Shown: in pieces, positions 1 through 5,668 of the stretch | Layout of the letters: every line of letters starts with the position of its first letter | Position numbering within the stretch: position 1 is the stretch's first letter | Source: a virus | Direction: 5' to 3' (one strand) | DNA length: 36,788 nt | Virus record (IMG/VR): IMGVR_UViG_3300025543_000086 | Coordinates: 1 to 36,788 of that record | The notes under the pieces: model-generated | Told to the model about the DNA's origin: nothing | The model's input: only the letters and a program-made list of their open reading frames with translations | The model's database searches: none | Translations under genes and position numbers: made by a program

Positions 1-2
1 AT

Positions 3-83
3 TGGCGTTATAGATATTCATGTGAACCCTATGTTCCTTCTGATCCTGATCACTATGACCCTTACGAGGGTGACTACACTTAA
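3..83 (+). CDS. C-terminal end of an early gene (5' end outside window)
   Basis: An open frame enters from the left edge and codes for 26 residues rich in Tyr, Asp and Pro (ending DPYEGDYT) before a TAA at 81-83. The stop lies inside the repeated hairpin element at 80-104, just as the stop of the gene ending at 811 lies inside the second copy, which supports this frame. Frame 1 is also open here but has a less phage-like composition. Function is unknown. Confidence 0.5.
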   Translation, partial: WRYRYSCEPYVPSDPDHYDPYEGDYT

Positions 84-104
84 CGTCGGACAATCCGACA
101 CTAA
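80..104 (+). repeat. 25-nt hairpin repeat, copy 1
   Basis: TTAAC, then GTCGGA-CAA-TCCGAC, then ACTAA. It is a 6-bp perfect inverted repeat with a 3-nt loop. It contains the stop codon of the upstream gene and lies about 28 bp before the next start. Copy 2 at 808-832 is identical except for one loop base. There is no U-tract, so it is not a standard intrinsic terminator. It may be an mRNA processing or stability hairpin, or a protein-binding site. Confidence 0.75.
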
Positions 105-131
105 CTAAGCAAACCTATAAGGAGACAATTC

Positions 132-365
132 ATGTTTGCATGTATCGCCACTAAGCCCCTCAATGACCGCACCAATGGTTTTCGGTTTAACTTCCTTGGT
201 AAGAAAGGTATCGTCCGTAAGCGTAAGGTTAAGAGCCGTGGCTTGAGTGTACAGCACCTCAAGACCATGACTGCCTTACATATCTTTAAGCGTACTATTT
301 ATCTTGAGAAGATATCTAATCGCCATGTGGCTAACCCTCGCCGCTTGCGTCACTTCGCTGGTTGA
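132..365 (+). CDS. small basic hypothetical protein
   Basis: The 77-residue product is strongly basic, with a Lys/Arg cluster around residues 24-36 (GKKGIVRKRKVKSR) and a second near the C-terminus (NPRRLRHF). A clear AAGGAGAC ribosome site sits about 6 nt before the ATG. No family is recognised. The charge would suit nucleic-acid binding, but that is only inference. It is the first complete gene of the early arm and is followed by a 68-bp gap that holds a promoter for the next gene. Confidence 0.7.
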   Translation: MFACIATKPLNDRTNGFRFNFLGKKGIVRKRKVKSRGLSVQHLKTMTALHIFKRTIYLEKISNRHVANPRRLRHFAG

Positions 366-368
366 TTG

Positions 369-397
369 TTGACTTTGGCTACCCCTGCTGCTATACA
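369..397 (+). promoter_or_regulatory. sigma70-like promoter with overlapping dyad
   Basis: TTGACT at 369-374, a 17-nt spacer and TATACA at 392-397, placed 37 bp before the ATG at 434. A 6-bp inverted repeat, CCCTGC (383-388) and GCAGGG (402-407), flanks the -10 box and could be an operator. The boxes are near consensus; activity is inferred. Confidence 0.55.
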
Positions 398-433
398 AGT
401 GGCAGGGACATTTACTTTTATAGGAGACTACCA

Positions 434-811
434 ATGGGAACTAAGATAGATCACGACAAGCTGTACAAGATACAGACATACTCGTTTCATGATGCAATCA
501 TTACTGTGACCGAGACTTGCTATAGTCGCACTGAGATTGACCCACCTACCAAGCCTAACAAGCACGGTTATACACCTTCACCTACAGTACACGCTGACGG
601 CACTGAGCATTACTACAAGTATTTCCATTGGGAAGAAGCTATTGCTGTAGTGCCTTTGCACTTTGATTATGTTGATAAACTAACTGAGGCTGACAAGATC
701 AAGGTAGTTCTTGAGACTGTGGATGCCTTAGAGAAAGCGTATGCTTCATATCCTGATGGAGAGATTAGCATTAATTGGACTATGCGCCGTAACTGTATCA
801 ATCAAGATTAA
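434..811 (+). CDS. hypothetical early protein
   Basis: I place the start at the ATG at 434 (MGTKIDHDK), which has a TAGGAGA ribosome site 7 nt upstream. The frame is open back to 362, but that stretch overlaps the promoter and has no ribosome site. The product is 125 residues, acidic and aromatic-rich. A middle part contains DGTEHYYKYFHWEE and a predicted helical part runs LTEADKIKVVLETVDALEKAY. No signal peptide or membrane segment is visible and no family is recognised. The stop codon is embedded in the second hairpin repeat. Confidence 0.75.
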   Translation: MGTKIDHDKLYKIQTYSFHDAIITVTETCYSRTEIDPPTKPNKHGYTPSPTVHADGTEHYYKYFHWEEAIAVVPLHFDYVDKLTEADKIKVVLETVDALEKAYASYPDGEISINWTMRRNCINQD

Positions 812-832
812 CGTCGGATAATCCGACACTAA
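808..832 (+). repeat. 25-nt hairpin repeat, copy 2
   Basis: TTAAC, then GTCGGA-TAA-TCCGAC, then ACTAA. It matches copy 1 (80-104) in 24 of 25 positions; the single change is in the loop, so the stem is preserved. It includes the stop codon TAA at 809-811 of the preceding gene and is followed within 17 bp by the next ATG. Confidence 0.75.
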
Positions 833-848
833 ATGAGAGGAGTAATAT

Positions 849-1040
849 ATGCAGATACCAAGCAATCAATACAATCTAAAGCACATTACACCTCTGTCAG
901 AAGAACGGCAGAGGTTGATGAGTGCAGTAGAGGAGTCACATTGGGAGGGTGACTTGCACAGGGCTGACTTACTCAGCACAGAGCTAGACCTAGTTAATCA
1001 ATGCATAACTAAGGGGGAGCTATATGCGCCCCTTTTTTAA
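849..1040 (+). CDS. small hypothetical protein
   Basis: The product has 63 residues and a good ribosome site (GAGAGGAG, 6 nt before the ATG). It is mostly helical and charged, with a stretch SEERQRLMSAVEESHWEGD followed by a Leu-rich helix. No family is recognised. Its last codons overlap the start of a tiny membrane-protein gene in another frame. Confidence 0.65.
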   Translation: MQIPSNQYNLKHITPLSEERQRLMSAVEESHWEGDLHRADLLSTELDLVNQCITKGELYAPLF

Positions 1041-1113
1041 GAGTGCAGGTAACTTTATACTATACGTACTAATCACTATCGTATTCGTTAGTGCAGCCAT
1101 AGGAATGATGTAA
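1024..1113 (+). CDS. 29-residue single-pass membrane peptide
   Basis: This short frame overlaps the end of the gene before it and stops 1 bp before the recombinase start. GGGGGAG lies just upstream of the ATG. The peptide begins with a basic head (MRPFFKSAGN) followed by a continuous hydrophobic stretch (FILYVLITIVFVSAAIGMM), a single membrane span with positive-inside orientation. Tiny membrane peptides of this shape are common in phage early regions, but the role here is unknown. Coding is supported by the ribosome site, the tight packing and the composition. Confidence 0.55.
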   Translation: MRPFFKSAGNFILYVLITIVFVSAAIGMM

Positions 1114-1114
1114 C

Positions 1115-2041
1115 ATGCCACCCAAACAAGAAGAACTTAAAAGTACACACACTATACGCAAAGCTTGTGACTTCTACATGCGTACACCTAAGTTCTGTGC
1201 TTTGGGTGGTAAGTCACAGTATGACTACAATCGTAACTTAGCGTTCGCTTGTAATACATCAGTACAAGGGGGTAAGTATTTAGGTAACATCAAACTAAAA
1301 GACATACAGTTTTCTCATGTAACTGTAGCTTATGATTACTGGCGAGTTAAGCATGGTGTGAGGGCAGCTAACTATATAGCTACCTGTCTAAGCATTGTGT
1401 TTAACACAGCCAGAAGACACAACGCACTACTATCAAACCCTGTGTCGTTGCTTGATCGTGCCAAGCCTAAGCCTCGCAAAGTCAAGTGGACTACACCTCA
1501 AGTCAAACAGTTCCTTGATACAGCGTACAGTAATTGGGAGTGGCGTAGCATTGGCTTGATTGTACACATGGCGTTCCATTGGGCGCAGCGTATAGGTGAC
1601 ATGCGTTTACTTGAGTGGAAAGCATTAGACCTAGACAAAGGTGTGCTAGACCTAGAGCAAAGCAAGCGTGGTGCAGATGTTCACCTACCTATACAGGGTG
1701 GGTTGTTACCTATGCTACAACAGCAGAAGGAAGACTTTGGGTTCCTACCTTATGTAGCACCTAGAGTTAGGGCTAGGGCTGGCGTATATACGCCCTACGA
1801 TGATGTTGAGATTTGTGGTTTAGTTAATAGTGTTAAAGAGGCGGCTGGCTTACCTGATGAGTTGACAGCTATGGACTTAAGGCGTACAGCTATTACTCAG
1901 ATGGTTGAGAAGGGTGTTGATGTTGTGGGTATCATGCAAGTAAGTGGACACAGCACACCACAAAGCGTTGCGCCGTACTTAGTTAATACATTGGCTGGTG
2001 CTACTGAGGCATTGTCTAATAGAGAAGAGGACATGATATGA
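1115..2041 (+). CDS. int: tyrosine recombinase / integrase
   Basis: The 308-residue product has the tyrosine-recombinase layout: an N-terminal core-binding region (about 10-115) and a C-terminal catalytic domain (about 125-295). Visible catalytic residues are R159 (WAQRIGDM), likely K184 (SKRG), R256 in DLRRT, H279 in SGHS and nucleophile Y288 in PYLV. The usual first His of the HxxR motif is Met (M253-D-L-R256), an uncommon change. It would catalyse site-specific recombination between phage and host attachment sites, or act in resolution. No attP core or tRNA-like sequence was recognised beside it. Its stop overlaps the primase start, so it is co-transcribed with replication genes. Confidence 0.9.
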   Translation: MPPKQEELKSTHTIRKACDFYMRTPKFCALGGKSQYDYNRNLAFACNTSVQGGKYLGNIKLKDIQFSHVTVAYDYWRVKHGVRAANYIATCLSIVFNTARRHNALLSNPVSLLDRAKPKPRKVKWTTPQVKQFLDTAYSNWEWRSIGLIVHMAFHWAQRIGDMRLLEWKALDLDKGVLDLEQSKRGADVHLPIQGGLLPMLQQQKEDFGFLPYVAPRVRARAGVYTPYDDVEICGLVNSVKEAAGLPDELTAMDLRRTAITQMVEKGVDVVGIMQVSGHSTPQSVAPYLVNTLAGATEALSNREEDMI

Positions 2042-2802
2042 TGCACAAGTACATAGAAGACTTAGACTTAGGGGAGGGTGACACTGTAAGAGGTGATTGC
2101 CCTGATTGTGGTGGTAAGAATACCTTTACTGCTAACAAGTCAGGCGGTGCTGTCCTGTATAACTGCTACAAGCTAGGCTGTAAGATCAGTGGTATCCACA
2201 CTGTAGGTATGACTGCTACTGACATACAAGCTAGGATGCAGGAAGTAGGACAAGATAAACCTAAACCAAAGGTAGAGGTTATGGAAATACCTGAGTACGT
2301 TGTAATTGCAGCTAGTAGTATACTTGATTCTTTTAGAGAAAAGTGGGACTTATGGGATCAAGGCTTGATGTATGATATTAAGGACAAACGCGCAGTGTTT
2401 CCTATCTTTATAGATGGGGTGATGATTGATGCTGTAGGTAGGTCTTTAGCTGGCGCAGAACCTAAGTGGTTGCGCTACACTGGCAAGGCTGATTACTTCA
2501 TTGCAGGTACAGGTGATACTGCAGTTGTAGTTGAGGATGTTATCAGTGCTATCACTGTAGCCAAGCTAGGTTTCACTGGTATGGCTATTCTTGGTACGTC
2601 TTTAAGTGTTGCACATATGGAACAGTTGGGTAACTATTCTCAGGTTATCGTAGCGTTAGACCCTGATGCTGCACACAAGACCTTGCGTTTTAGACAAGAG
2701 ATAGAGGCGTGGACAGGTGCAACCACTATTGCATTAAGACTTGACGATGACATAAAGTATCGTGTAGAGTCCGACATTGAGCAGTTGAAGGAGTTCCTAT
2801 GA
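2038..2802 (+). CDS. TOPRIM primase with N-terminal zinc finger
   Basis: The 254-residue product resembles the primase half of T7 gp4. A zinc-binding module (C21, C24 in CPDCGG; C43 and C48 in CYKLGC) is followed by a TOPRIM domain with the conserved Glu (E166 in VVVEDVISA) and the DxD pair (D208, D210 in ALDPDAA). It would make RNA primers for lagging-strand synthesis. No helicase domain is attached: the helicase is encoded separately at 4430-5653, so the T7-type primase-helicase is split. The start is ATGATG, with an AAGAGG site 7 nt upstream. It overlaps the end of the recombinase gene by 4 bp. Confidence 0.85.
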   Translation: MMHKYIEDLDLGEGDTVRGDCPDCGGKNTFTANKSGGAVLYNCYKLGCKISGIHTVGMTATDIQARMQEVGQDKPKPKVEVMEIPEYVVIAASSILDSFREKWDLWDQGLMYDIKDKRAVFPIFIDGVMIDAVGRSLAGAEPKWLRYTGKADYFIAGTGDTAVVVEDVISAITVAKLGFTGMAILGTSLSVAHMEQLGNYSQVIVALDPDAAHKTLRFRQEIEAWTGATTIALRLDDDIKYRVESDIEQLKEFL

Positions 2803-2803
2803 C

Positions 2804-2941
2804 ATGGATAAAAAGAGAAGACCTAATCCTATGGCTAAGGATTTGATGAACCCTAAGTATAGACCCAAGGTTATACCTGACAAAAAACATCCTGCCATTC
2901 GTAAGAAGAAGCACAAAGGAGACAAGGAAGATGAAAGCTAG
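2804..2941 (+). CDS. small Lys/Arg-rich protein
   Basis: The 45-residue frame starts 1 bp after the primase stop. The sequence (MDKKRRPNPMAKDL, then NPKYRPKVIPDKK, then a Lys-rich tail KKKHKGDKE) resembles small basic proteins I recall as recurrent in marine phages, but this was not searched. The pattern RPNPMAKDL...KYRPKVI followed by a basic tail suggests nucleic-acid binding. The frame overlaps the next small gene by 11 bp. Confidence 0.6.
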   Translation: MDKKRRPNPMAKDLMNPKYRPKVIPDKKHPAIRKKKHKGDKEDES

Positions 2942-3032
2942 AGAGGAACTACTTAGAGAGATTGGCGAGTTGAAGAAACACATTGAAAAACTAGAAGCAC
3001 AAATAAGGTTATGGAAAGGTACAGCACCGTGA
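2931..3032 (+). CDS. 33-residue coiled-coil peptide
   Basis: AAAGGAGACAAGGA lies just before the ATG, a strong ribosome site. The peptide MKAREELLREIGELKKHIEK and its continuation show a heptad pattern of Leu/Ile over almost its full length, so it should form one amphipathic helix or a coiled coil. It overlaps both neighbours, as is typical of compact phage operons. Function is unknown. Confidence 0.5.
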   Translation: MKAREELLREIGELKKHIEKLEAQIRLWKGTAP

Positions 3033-3463
3033 ACAACTATGTATACACAGCAATCGGACTTGTAGTCTTTTATGTCGGACTAAAAATGTTTAGTGGGGGC
3101 ATGAAAAGTATGGGTAACATAGACCACTTGACTTGGTTTTTGGGCAACCCAATCTATATGTTCTTTGGGTCAATCGTTATGACACTGGCATGGCAGAGTA
3201 GTAGCCTATCCACTACAGCTATCATTGCATTGGTTGCATCAGGTGTACTACCGTTACCGGCTGCTGTGGCTGCTGTGCTTGGGGCTAACATAGGTACGAC
3301 AGGTACGATCTGGTTGGCAGGGCTGCTAGTGTCTGACGGTATGCCTAAAGGTGACACGTTACGCATAGCCATGATACACACTGGTGTTAATCTTTTGATG
3401 GCGATAAGTCTGTTGCCATTTGTAAATCACATAGCTAAATTTGTAGGTAAGGTAGGTCAATGA
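3011..3463 (+). CDS. half-length Na+/phosphate cotransporter-like membrane protein
   Basis: The 150-residue product matches one repeat of the Na+/Pi cotransporter (PNaS, NptA-type) family. The diagnostic QSSS motif occurs in LAWQSSSLSTTAIIALV, followed by a re-entrant-type stretch and GANIGTT. About four hydrophobic segments are seen (around 10-29, 47-62, 65-95 and 124-147). Full transporters have two such repeats, each with QSSS, and often a PhoU tail; only one repeat is present here. It may work as a homodimer, modify the host transporter, or bind phosphate alone. The start at 3011 has only a weak ribosome site and overlaps the previous gene. It sits with a second membrane gene in the nucleotide/replication operon. 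Confidence 0.8.
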   Translation: MERYSTVNNYVYTAIGLVVFYVGLKMFSGGMKSMGNIDHLTWFLGNPIYMFFGSIVMTLAWQSSSLSTTAIIALVASGVLPLPAAVAAVLGANIGTTGTIWLAGLLVSDGMPKGDTLRIAMIHTGVNLLMAISLLPFVNHIAKFVGKVGQ

Positions 3464-3777
3464 GGCAACACATATACGACACGTGGACACTGATCATGGA
3501 TTCAGATAAAAGTCCACTAAAGAATATACCTGACAACAATGCCCGTCACTTAATCCTGCAGATACTAGCATGGATGTGGTGCATTGTGTTTAGTATTTTC
3601 TTGGGTAGCTATCTTGTGTTTGGTCTAACAGCAATAGCTCATGTGTTACTTTTAGCAGCAATAGCTATCACCGTTGGTACGTTTGATACTGCCAACAGAA
3701 ACCCAAAGACGTTATCTGATTTTGCTATGCGTCTTGATGGGTACAATGGTAGGCGTAACAATGGGGAGCATGACTAA
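3460..3777 (+). CDS. two-span membrane protein
   Basis: The 105-residue product overlaps the transporter-like gene by 4 bp (ATGA), so the two are translationally coupled. The N-terminal 28 residues are soluble. Two adjacent hydrophobic spans follow (about residues 30-56 and 57-74), then a polar tail (NRNPKTLSDFAMRL). The layout is a small inner-membrane protein. Coupling to the transporter-like gene suggests a shared role, but no family is recognised. A holin is possible by topology, though its place in the early arm argues against it. Confidence 0.65.
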   Translation: MRQHIYDTWTLIMDSDKSPLKNIPDNNARHLILQILAWMWCIVFSIFLGSYLVFGLTAIAHVLLLAAIAITVGTFDTANRNPKTLSDFAMRLDGYNGRRNNGEHD

Positions 3778-4433
3778 TGATTAAAGTAACGCTAATAGAT
3801 AGCATGGGTAGTGACTTGTCTGTAGTCAATGCAGCACGTGTATCCTTTGGTAAAGTTAGTGAAATGGATACGAGTAATCAATGGGGTCCACCTAAATTGA
3901 AAGACAAGGATGCTAAACTAATCAAGTACCTAGCCAAGCATAGGCATATGTCACCATTTGGTCATGCCTTTGCATCTTTACATATCAAGGCTCCTATCTT
4001 TGTAGCTAGACAACTGGTCAAGCATAAGTTCCTACGATGGAATGAGATTAGCCGTAGGTATGTAGATGATGAGCCTGAGTTCTATGAACCTGCTGAGTGG
4101 AGGGATAAAAGTGAGGATAAGAAGCAGGGTAGTGGAGGTAAAAGTCAGTCTCAATATTTCCCTAACATCTATGTCAAAGAGGTGGCAGATAAGGCACTAG
4201 GTGATTATAAAAAGATGTTGGTTCAAGGCATCTGTCCAGAACAAGCACGAATGGTGTTGCCGCAAAGCACCATGACTGAATGGTATTGGTCAGGTAGTCT
4301 TGACGCCTTCATGGATATGTGCAATCTAAGATGTAAGCTGGACACTCAGTACGAGACTAGGTTAGTTGCAGAATATATACTGAGTGAAATGATTAACTTA
4401 TTTCCAGTATCAGTGGAGGCATTAAGAAGATGA
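3777..4433 (+). CDS. thyX: flavin-dependent thymidylate synthase ThyX
   Basis: The 218-residue product is the normal length for ThyX, which makes dTMP from dUMP using methylene-tetrahydrofolate, FAD and NADPH. The signature RHR-x7-S appears at 82-92 as KHKFLRWNEIS followed by RRY, with both Arg of RHR changed to Lys. N89, E90 and S92 are kept, as is the C-terminal substrate region QARMVLPQSTMTEW. An N-terminal SPFGHAFASLHIKAP segment fits the fold. A polar Gly/Ser/Lys-rich insert at about 110-126 is probably a loop. It provides thymidine for phage DNA synthesis alongside the RNR and MazG genes. The frame starts at the last base of the preceding stop. Confidence 0.95.
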   Translation: MIKVTLIDSMGSDLSVVNAARVSFGKVSEMDTSNQWGPPKLKDKDAKLIKYLAKHRHMSPFGHAFASLHIKAPIFVARQLVKHKFLRWNEISRRYVDDEPEFYEPAEWRDKSEDKKQGSGGKSQSQYFPNIYVKEVADKALGDYKKMLVQGICPEQARMVLPQSTMTEWYWSGSLDAFMDMCNLRCKLDTQYETRLVAEYILSEMINLFPVSVEALRR

Positions 4434-5653
4434 TGGAGCTATCTCTAATTAGAACGCTACACGATAAGGAGTTCTATGAAGATCACAAGGGTATTAAATG
4501 CCCTGACAAGTTGTTCACTAAAGATGTCCGAAAGATCAAGCGTGTTTTAGATAACGCTATGGAAAAGTATGACTGCACTATATCTACCTCTGAGTTAGAA
4601 GCTTTGTTTTTCTCTGAGTACAGCACTATGACTACAGCCAACAAGGTTTTGTACGAGGGTCTGTTCTCTAAGTTACGCAAAGAGGTTCCTATGTCTAGGG
4701 ACGTAGCCTCTGATGTACTGTCTAGGATGTTTAGGCAGCACGTAGGGGAGCAAGTAGCTAACTTAGGGTTTGACTACGTTAACGGTAATCTTACATCCCT
4801 AGAGCCCCTACGCCAAGTGCTAGAGGCGCATGAGGATAACTTTATGCCCAACATGAATGTTGAGTGGGCTGACATTGATATAGACACTATCCTTGAGGCT
4901 GGTACTAAGCAGTCACAGTGGAAGTGGAACATACCCAGCCTAGCAGGGCGCATAGAAGGCATTAGCAGCGGTCACTTTATTATTATAGGTGCTAGGCCCA
5001 ACACAGGTAAGACAAGCTTCCATGCGTCTACTATTGCCTCACCTAAAGGTTTTGCAGAGCAAGGTGCTAAGTGTATGGTACTGTGTAACGAGGAAGAGTA
5101 TGTACGTGTAGCTGAACGCTACCTGTGTGCTGCTGCTAGTATGGATACAGATGAGATTAAGTCTAACTATGCGTTAGCTGCTGCAAGGTACAAGAAAGTG
5201 CGTGATCAGATTAGTATGTTTGACAGTACAGGTAAAGACTTAGGGTGGGTAGAGAACATCATTAAGCACAGCAAGCCTGACATAGTTGTACTTGATATGG
5301 GAGATAAGTTTGCCTTAAAGACTAGCGATAAGTCAGATGTATATCTTAAGGCTGCAGCTATCCACGCTAGGAACATAGCTAAGAAGTATGACTGTGCTAT
5401 TATATGGATGAGCCAGTTGTCGGCTGATGCACAAGATAAGGTCTACTTAGATCAATCCATGCTTGAAGGGAGTAAGACAGGCAAGGCAGCAGAGGCAGAC
5501 CTGATGTTGCTGATTGCTAAGAACCAAGTTACTGAGGGCGATGATGAAGACAATCAACGGCATATTAACGTAGCTAAAAATAAGCTAAAGGGTGGATGGC
5601 ATGGGGTTGTCCATTGTGAATTAGACGGGGGCAGGTCACAGTACCTAGCCTGA
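4430..5653 (+). CDS. DnaB-like replicative helicase
   Basis: The 407-residue product has an N-terminal helical region (about 1-140) and a RecA-type ATPase core. Walker A is GARPNTGKTS (187-196), acidic residues E221-E223 follow strand 2 (VLCNEEE), Walker B is IVVLD (285-289), and the DnaB-type H3 stretch is WMSQLS (326-331). It should unwind DNA at the fork as a hexamer and work with the separate TOPRIM primase at 2038-2802. The start overlaps the thyX stop (ATGATG at 4430), with GGAGG about 12 nt upstream; the second ATG at 4433 is an equally possible start. Confidence 0.85.
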   Translation: MMELSLIRTLHDKEFYEDHKGIKCPDKLFTKDVRKIKRVLDNAMEKYDCTISTSELEALFFSEYSTMTTANKVLYEGLFSKLRKEVPMSRDVASDVLSRMFRQHVGEQVANLGFDYVNGNLTSLEPLRQVLEAHEDNFMPNMNVEWADIDIDTILEAGTKQSQWKWNIPSLAGRIEGISSGHFIIIGARPNTGKTSFHASTIASPKGFAEQGAKCMVLCNEEEYVRVAERYLCAAASMDTDEIKSNYALAAARYKKVRDQISMFDSTGKDLGWVENIIKHSKPDIVVLDMGDKFALKTSDKSDVYLKAAAIHARNIAKKYDCAIIWMSQLSADAQDKVYLDQSMLEGSKTGKAAEADLMLLIAKNQVTEGDDEDNQRHINVAKNKLKGGWHGVVHCELDGGRSQYLA

Positions 5654-5668
5654 TGTGAAAGGAATACA

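Noticed and set aside
1-118. Frame 1 reading at the left edge (ends near 118)
   Set aside because: Frame 3 gives a more protein-like end and its stop is in the same place relative to the hairpin repeat as in the second copy.
362-433. N-terminal extension of the gene that starts at 434
   Set aside because: It lacks a ribosome site and overlaps a promoter and dyad; the ATG at 434 has a good ribosome site.
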